In this document: piece by piece, positions 12,506-23,089 of the stretch
How positions within the stretch are numbered: position 1 is the stretch's first letter
Layout of the letters: every line of letters begins with the position of its first letter
Position numbers and translations under genes: made by a program
Origin: Adiantum capillus-veneris
Taxonomy: Eukaryota > Streptophyta > Polypodiopsida > Polypodiales > Pteridaceae
NCBI GenBank assembly: GCA_014529385.2
Contig: CM043951.1
Location: 113,382,469-113,446,468 of the forward strand
Direction of reading: 5' to 3'
Length of the DNA: 64,000 nt
Notes under the pieces: model-generated
The model's input: only the letters and a program-made list of their open reading frames with translations
Told to the model about the DNA's origin: nothing
Database searches by the model: none

Positions 12506-12537
12506 AAAAAAGTAGAGAAAATATGAAATAAAATGTT

Positions 12538-13030
12538 ATATTAAGATTTAGGGTTAGGTTAGATTTGAAACTACATTTAATTAAAATTAGGTTAGATTAA
12601 GATCTATGATTAAGTTAGATTATACATTTTAACTTTTATTTAAAATTTATGCTAAATTGAAAATTAGGTTAGATTTAAGATTAGGTTAGATTACATTTAG
12701 GTTTAGGTTAGGTTTATGTTTATGTTGAGATTTATGTTAGATTTATATTTACGTTAGATTTAAAATTAGAACAAGATTTAAGATTAGCTATGTTAGATTT
12801 AAGTTTGATTATATTTAGGTTTAGGATTTAAGATTGGATTAGATTTACTTTTATTTTGAGTTTAAGATAAGATTAGATTTAGATTTAAGTTGGATTACAT
12901 TTAGGTTTAGGTTAGATTTAAGATCAGATTATATTTCGGTTTATGTTGTTTAAGATCGATTAGATTAGATCTAGATTTATGTTAGATTTAAAATTAGATT
13001 AGATTTAGGTTAGATTTTAGGGCATGTCAA
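12538..13030 (+). repeat. Degenerate TTAGGTTAGATTT array (telomere-like motifs)
   Basis: About 490 bp of AT-rich sequence in which TTAGG, TTAGATTTA and TTTAGGTT motifs recur every 10 to 20 bases, starting with ATTTAGGGTTAGG. It lies inside the CACTA element, between the microsatellite cluster and the transposase. Confidence 0.7.
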
Positions 13031-13556
13031 TGAAGGATTTGCCCAAAAAGCAAACATTTGTTACACAAAAATATGTATATTCCCATCAGAATCTGACACC
13101 TATTAACTCACCCACTACCCATGTTTAATTAGGTTAGATTTTAGATTTAGTGTTTTTATTAAAGTCTATCTTCGGGATTACAAAAAAAATTTAGTTAGGC
13201 GAACGGTGATCCCTCTCTTCCTCTCTATGGATGCGACCTTAAGTTGGAAAGCTTTCAACGGCATGATACTCAGATTGGAGTCAACATGTAATGTGCGAAG
13301 TAATCCCCAAGGATCTGCTTTGAAGAGATGTTAAGATGCTGTGAATTGCTAAAGCTAGAGAAGAGGCAAAGGGGTTTTGTCCACTACATGCACTATCATG
13401 TAGACGTGGGTGTGTAGACTTCTCATACCCACAAATATAGGCATTCACCAATAAAGACGAGATTATAACCCGGTGGTTATGATCTCCGTGCACCTCTAGA
13501 CCGAGGTGTGGGGGATCAGACATGACTAGAGAATGTGAGGTAGTTTACAGTATGAA

Positions 13557-13557
<1 letters not shown>
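13031..13557 (+). other. Spacer inside the CACTA element without recognisable gene
   Basis: No coding homology is seen on either strand. The tail of the TTAGATTT motif pattern continues to about 13160. Confidence 0.5.

Positions 13558-13559
<2 letters not shown>

Positions 13560-13614
<55 letters not shown>
13560..13614 (+). repeat. (GA)n microsatellite
   Basis: An uninterrupted GA run just before the transposase start. Confidence 0.95.
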
Positions 13615-13617
<3 letters not shown>

Positions 13618-13680
13618 CGGAGAACACCAATATATAGAATATTGAATTTATGTTCAGGTTATAAGGTTTTTACATTCATT

Positions 13681-15613
13681 ATGAGTAGTGACGAGGATGT
13701 GGGGCCGTCCAACCGAAACACCTATCTCTCAACAAGGATCTTATGTCCTTGTAATCAATGCAAGCATGATGTGCGATGGACAAGACGCGTTTCTTACAGC
13801 ACGTTTGCAAATTTGGCGAGTTTGATCCATCTATTATAGATCGAGTTGTTGCCAATTACAACTCATCGAACTTTGATGCTGGCCAATAGGCAGCAATCTT
13901 GCAACCCAATAGACGTGTTCGTAGGCGCTTTGGTCAATGAGCATACATGAGGCCACAAGATGTACCTCTGACAGCTCGGAGGATGATCATGCAGGCCACA
14001 TTCCCAACGAGGCAATGTTTGAGCCCGAGATCGATGAAATGATCGAGAAGATCATGGATTCAGAAAGGCTTATCTATGATGATATGAAAAGTGAAGCCGA
14101 CACGCCATTGTATGATGGAGCACGTGTGTCTAGATTGAAGGCGCTCCTGGTTCTTCTCAACATGCAGGCAAAGTTTGGATGGATTGACACTAGCGTCCCA
14201 ACGCTTTTCAGGTGATCTATTACAATGTGTTTACTTCAATAAAAAACTCTAAATGTATAATGATATGATAGATTACTTACACAAGTGTACCGCATTTTTT
14301 CGTTGTGTAGATTGCTCAAAGTGCACATACTACTAGCTGATAATGTGATGCCAGAATCTAGAGAGGAAGCAAGAAAGATCTTGTGAAACTTGGAGATGGA
14401 TTACAATTCGATTCACGCTTGTCCTAACGGCTGCATTTTTTTCAGAGGAGAATACATAGACATGGAGAAGTGTCCGATATGTGATTCCGAGAGATATCGA
14501 GTAGATCTCCACAAAACAAAAATTCCACAAAAGGTTTTGCGACATTTTCCTCTGCTTCTCTCGCATCAAGAATTTCTTTGAATGCAAGTCCATGACCGCC
14601 CTAGCATCATGGCACGAGGAGAATAGATCTTTGGATGGTGTGTTACGGATTCCTGCAGATTGCGCAGCTTGGAAACATATAGACGATACATGGCTGGATT
14701 TTGCCAGGGAAGCTCAAAATTTGTGCATAGGCCTAGCTATGGATGGCGTAAATCCATTTGGTCAGAAATCAACATCTTACAGTAGAATCATGGGAAAATT
14801 TGAACAGTCTAGTCGGTGATGGTCCTCTGATACAGATCCGTGGTGACGGAACTCACTTACTTCGGCACGCTACAAGAGATTCTAAGGATCAATTATAGAG
14901 GATTTTTTGTCGGCTTGTTCGACATGCAATGGTTCAAGGTAAACATGGAGGGTCACAACGCTACTATGCACAGAGGAGAGTCTGGTTTCCTTGAGGTGGA
15001 TTCAACTAAAAAATGGACCAACCTAAGAGACACTTTCGTACTACCCTGAGCATTGTGAACAAGTAAGTCTGTAAATAGTTAACATCCAATTTTAGAAGCT
15101 ATGTGCTTGGAAGCTCTCATGTAAGTTATGTGGCTCTGGAAGGTGATATTTCATCCTACAAAGTCTGCATCAAATTGGTGGTACATCATAGAGGTAGCCC
15201 CTCGTAATGCACAGACGTATGAGGGCTACCATGTGCCAATGACAACAGTATCAACGGAGGAGATCGAAGTAGATGCTTAGTCTGAAACCGCTGAGGTGGT
15301 GCCAGACGAGCATCAAATTGCATGGATTCTTTGTATGTTTTGAATAGTGGTCGATGCAGGACGTGACCCCACTCCGTACGAGCGCGCGTACGCAGGTAGA
15401 AAGAGCTTAAAGGCCCTCATGGACATTCTGAGTTCTCGCGGCGGCATGGTTAGTATTTCACTTTACACTTTTACATTTGTTGTATTTTAATGATAAGCTA
15501 AGAAAATAAATTGTTTTGTAATTATATATTCATACTTACAGAAAGTACGTCTTATTGTTTTTTTGCAGAACCCGATAGATACGCCGCTTGGACGCGATGA
15601 GATGTCTGATTAG
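13681..15613 (+). pseudogene. TNP2-type CACTA transposase, core deleted
   Basis: The ATG at 13681 opens a transposase-associated N-terminal region with the cysteine motif ILCPCNQCKHDV. A frameshift or stop follows at about 13839, and TNP2-like sequence resumes at 13937-14211 (PLYDGARVSRLKALLVLL). An intact intron with GT/AG ends (14212-14310) leads to LLKVHILLADNVMPES and the CPNGC…CPICDSERYR zinc-like region. A TGA lies at about 14382 and a 1-base indel near 14560. ASWHEENRSLDGVLR and LAMDGVNPFG follow to 14819. The catalytic middle of TNP2 is then missing. A DUF4216-like C-terminal part (TYFGTLQEIL, WFKVN) starts near 14840, with a frameshift at about 15047 and a second intron at 15449-15568, and stops at 15613. 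It cannot transpose on its own. Confidence 0.8.
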
Positions 15614-16060
15614 CCGACGTCAGTTTAGTCGTAGCCGTAGCCAGATAGCATTAGTTTCCTTTTGTCATAGATTGTATATTGAGATGACGTGTATAGTAAC
15701 TATTGAAAAACCATGTATTTTCTCAATAATGACAATTGTGTTGTAACTATTACATTTGCAAAGCTTAACAATCAAGTGATTTTGCCTATGATGTGTATAA
15801 TTGTCATTGATTTACTTTCATCAATTTACTTTTGTCCAATTACTTTTGTCAATTTTGTATCTTTATTCTACAAACAATACTATGCATGATAGAGTTAATG
15901 GTTATATTGTCTTGTGGGTGACTACTTTGGGTCTATACCTTGCACTTTCTTTCAAAGGTGAATCTGGGCTTATCTTGGATTCACTAATGTTTACTCTATT
16001 TATTGAAACATTCAATATGGTTGATGAATGCCCTGCCACCCAATAATTTTTTACTCTCGG
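15614..16060 (+). other. CACTA 3' spacer without recognisable gene
   Basis: AT-rich DNA after the transposase stop; one 81-codon open frame (15801-16046) has no recognisable motif. Confidence 0.5.
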
Positions 16061-16212
16061 GCGTCGCTATAAGCGTCGCTATATAAGGCTCTGCAACATC
16101 GCTATGAGCGTCGCTATAGGAAGCCTACACCATCGCTATCAACGTTGCTATCTACGTCGCTATATAGCAACACATATAGTGACATTCCGGTAGCGACGCT
16201 GTTAGCGATGGT
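16061..16212 (+). repeat. Right subterminal repeats of the CACTA element
   Basis: About ten copies of a GCGTCGCTAT-like decamer in both orientations, matching those at the left end. They include GCGTCGCTATAAGCGTCGCT at 16061 and the inverse TAGCGACGCTG near 16191. Confidence 0.8.
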
Positions 16213-16219
16213 CTTAGTG

Positions 16220-16907
16220 ACACCGAGGAGTATAAAAACCAATGTATTTTTGTCGTTAAAAGTGTCACAAGTGCACATAACCTCTTGAGTGTTCATTGAA
16301 GACCTCCAAAGGTTAGTGTTAAAAGTCCTTCGACCTTAGGTAAGCTAGAGTTGTGCTTGAGGTGGGAACCCGCGGCCCAAGCCTGAGATGCTTGTCAAGC
16401 TTGCTGATGGCTGATATGCTTGAAGTGCTTGATGATTGAGATGCTTGAGGTGCTTGTCATGATAGAGATGCTAGAGTTGTACTTGAGGTGGGAACCGAGC
16501 CCAAGCTTGAGGGGCTTAAGGGCCGAGCTTGTGGTGAGAACTGGGCCCAAGGTTGAGGGACTTGAGGTGTCACAAAAGTCAACACATATCCCTACAAGGA
16601 GAGGGTGAACCATGCAAGTAGGGGGGGTGGACGCTTGACCACTTCTCTCCCAAAGGGCACCCCTTGCTCAAGAGGCAAGTAGGACATATGTCAAGCCCCT
16701 AGGTAGGTTACCCTCAGGGAGTGTCCAAAGCCTATTGGTTAGCCTCACAAGGGGTCCAATGATAATTTAGTAGATTTAATTAATTGTTTTTGCATTTATC
16801 AAGTCCTCTCTCTCAAAGGGGAAAGGGGGACACTTGTCCCAAGACTACCTTTGTTACTTCTTGTAATGCAACATGCATGTGATTGGCCAGTCTTGCAGGG
16901 GTCCAAT
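16220..16907 (+). repeat. 3' LTR of element B, second segment
   Basis: Matches the LTR of P in order, including the CCTATTGGTTAG… and AAAGGGGAAAGGGGGACAC stretches. It ends at the target-site copy CCAAT (16903-16907) of the copia insertion. Confidence 0.75.
16340..16570 (+). repeat. Degenerate tandem repeat of GATGCTTGAGGTGCTTG type
   Basis: Imperfect copies of GAGATGCTTGAGGTGCTTG and of GTGGGAACC…GCCCAAGC recur over 230 bp inside the LTR of B. The LTR of P has no equivalent, so the array was gained in this copy. Confidence 0.65.
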
Positions 16908-17120
16908 TGTTGGGGTATAGGCGCCTATGTCTTGCCCGGCCGCCCAGAGTCTGGGCGCCCACTGACTTGTATACCTTATACATAGCATAAGTGTATAGGG
17001 GGCTGCTCACTCTTTGTATAGGGGGCTGCTCACTCTTTGAGTCTCCCCACCCACATCGTATGTGTCTCTCCTTCTCTCTCTCTCTCACTCTCCATCTGTG
17101 GTGCTCCCCGATCCCCTTCA
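16908..17120 (+). repeat. 5' LTR of element D
   Basis: 213 bp, 25 bp longer than the 3' LTR. The main difference is a tandem duplication of a segment around TATAGGGGGCTGCTCACTCT at about 16996-17040. A CT-rich tract lies near its end. Confidence 0.92.
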
Positions 17121-17122
17121 AT

Positions 17123-17134
17123 TGGTATCAGAGC
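17123..17134 (+). other. Primer-binding site of element D (initiator Met tRNA)
   Basis: TGGTATCAGAGC starts 2 bases after the 5' LTR and is the standard plant copia site complementary to tRNA-iMet. Confidence 0.93.
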
Positions 17135-18707
17135 GACAGGTGTGAGAGCGTAGATGGACGGCTTCGCGATGAACTCGTCAGCTATGGCGGAGAGGTCACG
17201 GATCTAAGCAAAGAAATAGAGGAGGCTTATGGGCAGCCATACAGAGGCTTGCAGGAGAGCTCTCAGGAGCTTCCTAGTGCTCACAGATCAGAGTTCCTGT
17301 ACAGATCAGCCCACAGTGTACATCATTTTCCCTCTTCTTGGCAAGCTTTGCAACGGCTACATCGGCGACGATAGGTTGGAGCTTGGAGCTTCCATAGACA
17401 TGGAAGCATTGTGAGATTGATGCATTCAGCTCATGCATCGAGGTGGGAAGTGAGTTTGAGCCTTTCTATGAGCTCAAAGAAGCAGAGAAGAAAGTCGTTC
17501 AGTTTTTGGCAGTTTGACAGCAGTCTACTATTTTGCTCATAACTTGAGTTACAGAGCTCCGATTCCAAAACTTTTTGGTTCAAAACGAAGCTGGCTTTGA
17601 GCTCTACGACTTTGTAGAAGAAATTGTTTTCTGATTCAGAGTGCAGGTGGGTCTGAAATTAAAAACACAGAGACTGTTTTTCATGACAGTTTTGGGCTCT
17701 GTTGTTTTCTTTGCTGCAGACAGCTTACCCGTGTACACTGCAGGTAACAGGCACATATGAGGTGTTACAAGATCGGGTTTGACTCCCAGGTACAGGTTGA
17801 GTCTAGTACTCCCATAGGTGTTGCCAGTTGCAGTTGAGTGGTTCTTCTGCAGTGTTGTGGCTTGCATACATGGTGTTTGAGCGGATAATGCTCTATGTAT
17901 TCTTATGTGGTGAGCAGTAGATCTTGTGAGCAAGTGCAGAGGTTGGTTATGGATGACATGTATGATCACCTGTGGTACTCTTTGTGAACATTTGTTGGAC
18001 ACAGGTTTGCAGAGCTTATGCATGTATATTGAGTGTAGTTTGATGCGCATTGATTGCTCATTGTATTGAGCTTGCAGGATAATGGTTATTTTGTGTTGAT
18101 AGCCATTGTGCGTCAAAACTCTGGCGAAATTTTCCCACGAGTTTTATGCGTATCATTTATGCGATCTAGGTAGAGATTGCGGGTTGCACTCAGCATTTGC
18201 GTGCGGTGTTCTCTGCAGGTGGGAGATTTGTGCGTGTGTATGCATCGATACCGCACGTGTGTGGGCTTGGTGATTAGCTCACGGGTTTGACAGGCATACA
18301 ATTATCTTGGCACACTCACAGGAGTGAGTATTGTGATGTATGCTTGTGTGGCTACGAGCTAGGTAGCCGGATTCGAGCACTAATGGCTTGAGGTTTTTCA
18401 ACAGGTTTCAGCTACAGGTTTACAAGTTTACAGGCATGTTTGAGGGCTTATTTGGGCGCTAAATTTTCAACCATTGTTTCCTCTTTGCAAGTGTCCATGT
18501 ATGACTCAGCTGTAGGCTGATTTGGGACACATTTGTGACTTGTTTATGAAGCTGTTTAAGAGCTGAATTTTGGGGCTGTTTTGGGGCTGATTTGCAGTCA
18601 TATCTTACAGCCATATTTGCAGACTTTTGTTGATGCAATTCGAGCCAGTTTAGGGCTGATTTGGTTGACATTTGCTACTCATTGTTGGTTGCTCTTTTGC
18701 GAGCATT
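17135..18707 (+). other. Long leader of element D without recognisable gene
   Basis: About 1.57 kb between the primer site and gag. The open frames here are short and lack motifs on both strands. Confidence 0.6.
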
Positions 18708-20561
18708 ATGGCTGATTTTTCATTTGACTTCCAGCGTTATGGTCTGACACAGTTTGATGGTGCAAATTTTGTTGCTTGGAAGGAGCATATGCTTGTTGCA
18801 TTGGCGGATTTGGAACAGGATAAACCCTTGCGTGGTTTATCGGCGAAGCCCAAGTCTATGCGTGATGATGATTGGCAGGATCTTGATGAGTTAGCCATGT
18901 CTACGATTCGTTTGCATCTGGTTGAGTCTGTTGACTGGCAGGTCTCGAGAGAGACTACAACTCATGCTTTATGGCAGATTTTACATGCTATGTACGTGAC
19001 ATCCATGTCTACAGGGGAGTCTAGTCCCACTTCTATGTCCATGGGAGATATTGGTCCCACACGCAAGTCTCGACGGCATAGAGACTTGACATGTTGGCAT
19101 TGTGGACATAGAGGGCACATTAGGCGTCGATGTTTCAGGCGTTTGAGACAACGGAGGCGACAGATGCGTGATGCAGATTTGGGCATGACAGATGCTAGTG
19201 AGATCAGTACGGTGGTTACTGAGTATGATTGTGACGACGATGTCACATTTACATCTAGCTTGTCTTCAGACGATCTTATGTCTACGGATTGCATATCGCA
19301 TTGCACATTGTCTTCACATTGGTTACTAGATTCAGATGCTACTTTCCATGTCACGTCGCATCGTGAGTGGTTTAGCACGTTTTCTAGTGGGAGACTTGGT
19401 TGTGTGCACATGGCTGATGGTGTTGTGTATGACATTGAGGGTGTAGGAGACATATGTTTGTCCTTGCCCATTGGTATGAGATTTACCCTGCGTCATGTGC
19501 GTTATGTGCCAGATCTGAGACGGGATTTGATCTCAGTCAGACAGTTACGGTATAGTGGATGTCGGGTATCGCTGCTTGAGCGATCTTTTGCATTGCATTT
19601 GGGTTTGCTAGTGATTGTGAGAGGTGCCAGGAGTGGTACAGGTTACCCATTGCATGTGGATCACGCGAGAGACGGTGTTGTCTCTGTGATCATGCGGCCA
19701 GGTAGAGAGCGAGAGAGCAGGCGAGTCTCTTTTTCTTGTGGGTTGCAGGGTGCTTTGCATGGAGTGCAGAGTAGTGAGCTCGTTGTGCACACAGTTGGGG
19801 CACGACTTGAGCAGTCACACAGAGAGGTGACAGAGTCAGACATGCATGCTTTGCTAGTGACTGAGCAAAGCAGAGAGTCAGTTGTGCGAGATACTTCTAT
19901 GCAGGATAGACAGGTAGAGCGGTCTTGCTCTAGTGAGTCACGACAGGAGGACGTTGTGCAAGAGTCTATGCATATGGAGTTAGAGCATGAGAGCTCTAGT
20001 GAGTCATAGCAGATTGAGTGGTCATGTTTGCAGTGGATGATTGCAGAGGAGGCTGAGATGTCAGGTATTATGCAGTCATTCCTTTCTATGCTCGACAGTG
20101 AGCATGGGGATATAGTTGTGCAGGATATGTCTTCCAGCAGACACCTAGAGCAGCTGGTTTGCTCTGAGGTTGTACGACAGGTTGATGCGTCTTTTGTGGA
20201 CAGTCAGGAGATGCATGTGGCTGACACGCCTTGTTAGTCAGAGATGCCTATTGCCAGGGATATATATGTTGATGCATGCTCCGTAGAGCTAGCAGGGCCC
20301 GCTAGCATTGCATCGGCATTCGGTGGTCTCATGTATGAGATACTGATCTTGAGACCGGATATCGCAGCTGCAATGGGAGCATTTGCAGTTGGGGTTGTCA
20401 GTCGTTTGTTGACTGATGATGGCATAGTGCACGAGGGAGATATGCAGGTATTGCGTACATACTTGCAGTACATGTGTGGTACGTCTGGTGGTGTATGGAC
20501 TTACACGGGAGCAGGACAGTCGGATGCACACGATCACAGCCAGCCAGTGGGCATCGGTTGA
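18708..20561 (+). pseudogene. Copia gag-protease fused to reverse-transcriptase tail
   Basis: I chose the ATG at 18708 (MADFSFDFQRYGL…), a typical copia gag start. The single frame continues to 20561 with only two TAG stops, at 20007-20009 and 20235-20237. Visible parts are: gag with FVAWKEHMLVAL; a zinc knuckle CWHCGHRGHIRRRC near 19092-19133; a protease-like motif WLLDSDATFHV near 19321 in which the usual D-S-G is D-S-D; and a gag-pre-integrase-like LRHVRYVPDLRRDLISV. After the second stop comes the end of copia reverse transcriptase (LMYEILILRPDI, AVGVVSRLL, then a CGTSGG segment). Integrase, the catalytic core of reverse transcriptase and RNase H are absent. The reading frame survives across the deletion. 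Confidence 0.85.
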
Positions 20562-20629
20562 GAGCGGTTTTCTCTCGCCTTTTGTAGTCTTTAGACTAGG
20601 CTCCCTTGCTTAAAGGCACAGTCGCCTTT

Positions 20630-20640
20630 AAGTGGGAGGT
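20630..20640 (+). other. Polypurine tract of element D
   Basis: AAGTGGGAGGT lies directly before the 3' LTR. Confidence 0.85.
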
Positions 20641-20828
20641 TGTTGGGGTATAGGTGCCTGTGCCTTGCCCGGCTGCCCAGAGTCTGGGCGCCCACTGACT
20701 TGTATACCTTATACATAGCATAAGTGTATAGGGGGCTGCTCACTCTTTGAGTCTCCCCACCCACATCGTATGTGTCTCTCCTTCTCTCTCTCTCACTCTC
20801 CGTCTGTGGTGCTCCCCGATCCCCTTCA
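20641..20828 (+). repeat. 3' LTR of element D
   Basis: 188 bp, starting TGTTGGGGTATAGG and ending CCCCTTCA, then the target copy CCAAT. It matches the 5' LTR apart from a few substitutions and the 25-bp duplication. Confidence 0.93.
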
Positions 20829-20833
20829 CCAAT

Positions 20834-21593
20834 GAGCTTCAAGCTTAAGCTACAAGGGGGGGTTTACCAAAGCAAGAAGGGAGCTAGCTTGGACACACAC
20901 TCACACATACTCTCATTCTGTGAAGTGCAAAGTGCAAGAGCTCCATCTCCTTCTCCAAGCTAGTAGAGAAGTTGAGAGCCTACACCCACACTCTTGGCTA
21001 TGGAATGCAAATCCAACCAAGAGCCATGCTTCAATGCTTAAGGTTGTCATTTTCTCCATCTTCATTAGTATGCTATTATGTATGCTAGCAAGAAGAGTGA
21101 TGATAAGTGAGGAACTATTTTTTTCTCCTATGGAATGTTTCTTCTTCCTCTTCCCTACCCTCATTCCCCGCTGGGCCGCTAGCTCTCTCCACCTTCGAAG
21201 GTGTTTGAGGCCTTGGGATAGTTAATGCTTTCTACAAAGTTTATGTTATGCTTGTGATGCATGAAGCTTTCCCTCTTCATTGCATCACCTAGGTCACAAG
21301 GAACACAAAGATTGTATTGTACCAAGTCTCTTTTGATGGGAGAAACTAAAATACAAATGCCTATTGGAGGGGGGACTGGCTCCACATAAATCTGGTCCTC
21401 AACTGTTGTCATGTTTTCTAAACTCTCTCTTTTGCAAAAGTATTGTTCATGCCAAGTTAACTAAGTACCATGTTTATGTTGCTACCATCAATTAAGTTCA
21501 CTCGCTATACTCGCAAAGTAATCTCACAAAAGTGCTTTATCTAATTTTCCTATTTCCACTACTTTCAAAATTCATAGGCCATTTCCATTTACA
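20834..21593 (+). repeat. 3' LTR of element B, third segment
   Basis: Matches the element-orientation LTR of P through ATGCAAATCCAACCAAGAGC, CACCTTCGAAGGTGT, GGAACACAAAGA and TCCTCAACTGTTGTC. It ends near 21593 with CATAGGCCATTTCCATTTACA against P's TTAGGCCATTAAATGTTACA. Confidence 0.8.
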
Positions 21594-22239
21594 CCTTTTT
21601 CTTGAGAATACTTTGTCTAAGAGTTGCAATGATCATTCATTCCACCGTAGGTCTGCCTACCCATGCCTATGGTTGACATAGTTGGGAAAGGGGGGGAGGG
21701 GCAACCTTGTAAGCAAGGTTGTAATCTTTCAAGATAAATGGATGCTATAGATGGCGAAGCTTTTTCTAGAAACAAGCCATGGACAATAGATAGCACTTTA
21801 AAGACAAATTGATGCAGTTTTTCACTATTTGCATATGAGCTACCAAATCAACTTGGCCAAGGTATCCATACGTGGTTTATGTTGTGCACCCAATATGTGG
21901 GGTGCCATCATGATGTTATTTACTTGGAGATAACGTTATGAATAGTGCTTTCAAGAATAAGCAACACCAGACCCACTGCTTGATCATTGAGAAGTCATGA
22001 CAGGAACTAGAGTTATTTCTCAGGTTGTCGATGAAGACCCCTATATAGTTGGGAGGAAACATTGAAAGGCTCAAAAGCACCCTTGCCCTTCAAAGTTTTT
22101 AGAGATTTTACACATTTTGGGCTGATTTAGTGTTTTTCTTGGAGAGCAACTCACCATTTTCTCCGAAAAAAGGGAGCAAAATACCAAAAAATGGATAAAA
22201 TGTCCATAAAAAATCAACCCAACCTGGAAGCCTTTGGAG
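21594..22239 (+). other. Intergenic DNA, nothing recognised
   Basis: No coding, repeat or RNA signal is seen here beyond short homopurine runs. Confidence 0.5.
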
Positions 22240-22453
22240 CAATGTTCGGGAAAAATGTGTCTCAGCTTAATATCGTGCCATTTTCAATTTCAAAAATGCC
22301 TGTTGAGGGCACGGGGAAAGGGAGAAATTCCGCCCAAAAATAGAGAAAAATAGTGTAAAAACTTGAAAAATAAACCTAATTTTCTAAATTTCCTCTTGGC
22401 AAATCCAAGGAAAGGAATTTTGTATGTTTGGAAAAATGATTTTCTCCTCCAAA
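22240..22453 (+). mobile_element. hAT-like MITE, older copy
   Basis: It begins CAATGTTCGGGAAAAATGTG and is similar along its length to the copy at 22528-22729. Its right terminus is degenerate. The flanks CTTTGGAG (22232-22239) and GTTTGGAG (22454-22461) look like an 8-bp target duplication with one mismatch. Confidence 0.6.
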
Positions 22454-22527
22454 GTTTGGAGGGATGGGGCCTTAGCATGGGGAACATGTTTAAATGTGCC
22501 GATGGCGGCTTCACGGTCGAACGGAGG

Positions 22528-22729
22528 CAGTGTTCGGGAAAAATGTGTCTCAGCTTTGTATCGTGCCGTTTTCCATTTCAAAAATGCTGGTTGAGAGCAA
22601 GGGGAAAAGGAGAAATTATGTCCCAAAATACACAAAAATTGTGCAAAAACTCGAAGAAAGACCCAATTTTTAAAAATTTCCTCTTGGCAAATTCAAGGAC
22701 TTTGGAAAAATGAATTTTCCCGAACACTG
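22528..22729 (+). mobile_element. hAT-like MITE with 15-bp terminal inverted repeats
   Basis: It starts CAGTGTTCGGGAAAA and ends with the exact inverse TTTTCCCGAACACTG. It is flanked by AACGGAGG (22520-22527) and AAGGGAGG (22730-22737), an 8-bp target duplication with one mismatch. The length of 202 bp, CA-starting termini and 8-bp duplication fit the hAT class. It lies about 360 bp upstream of the GPAT start codon. Confidence 0.8.
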
Positions 22730-22994
22730 AAGGGAGGTCGTGGGCGGCTCCGGCATGGTCGGACGGAGATGGTTGATTATCGGTTCTGATTCCAATGGCA
22801 AACCTCAAGGGCACTGAAGGTACGTCAAGACTCAAGCGCCCAATAAAAAGGAGGAACACATATCACATCATGACAGCCCAGTGGGTTGGACCTTCTCAAT
22901 TAATGGACTCATGCGTACCCTTACTCAACACTGCAGTTCACCACCCCTCGACATACAAATAAGTCATAATGGCTCTGCTGCCTCTGCCCCTCGA

Positions 22995-22996
<2 letters not shown>

Positions 22997-23027
<31 letters not shown>

Positions 23028-23040
23028 AAACACACACACA
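22997..23040 (+). repeat. CT/CA-rich tract in the GPAT 5' leader region
   Basis: A (CT)n run followed by (CA)n ends about 50 bases before the GPAT ATG. Such pyrimidine tracts are common in plant 5' leaders. No clear TATA box could be assigned. Confidence 0.7.
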
Positions 23041-23089
23041 GACTTGCTCACTCGCCCACACTACATTCATCAAGCTCCCTGCAGCTTCC

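Larger units (their letters stand above)
11792..16219 (+). mobile_element. Element C: CACTA (En/Spm-type) DNA transposon remnant
   Basis: The left end is CACTACAAGAGG, the hallmark CACTA terminus. The right end is TCTTAGTG, a degenerate inverse with two bases missing. Both ends have subterminal repeats built on GCGTCGCTAT. Inside is a TNP2-type transposase with introns. Flanking DNA on both sides belongs to the LTR of element B. A clear 3-bp target duplication is not visible (TTC on the left, ACA on the right), so the right boundary may be off by a few bases. Confidence 0.82.
16908..20828 (+). mobile_element. Element D: internally deleted Ty1/copia retrotransposon
   Basis: Two LTRs (16908-17120 and 20641-20828) start TGTTGGGG and end CCCCTTCA. 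They flank an initiator-Met-tRNA primer site and a polypurine tract. The element is bounded by the 5-bp target duplication CCAAT at 16903-16907 and 20829-20833. The interior has gag, a protease remnant and the tail of reverse transcriptase only, so it is non-autonomous. It is inserted in the LTR of element B. Confidence 0.93.
7730..21593 (+). mobile_element. Element B: decayed chromodomain Ty3/gypsy retrotransposon, 5' end removed by A, 3' LTR split by C and D
   Basis: Gag, pol and LTR of B match element P (49951-57046) throughout. The remnant starts inside gag where element A ends. It runs through pol to a polypurine-like tract at 11652-11660 and then an LTR. The LTR is interrupted by a CACTA transposon and a copia element, and ends near 21593 with a terminus like P's (…AGGCCAT…TTACA). 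The left part of B should lie to the left of the window. Confidence 0.8.

Noticed and set aside
12538-13030. True telomere
   Set aside because: Motifs are degenerate and the array is internal, flanked by transposon DNA on both sides.
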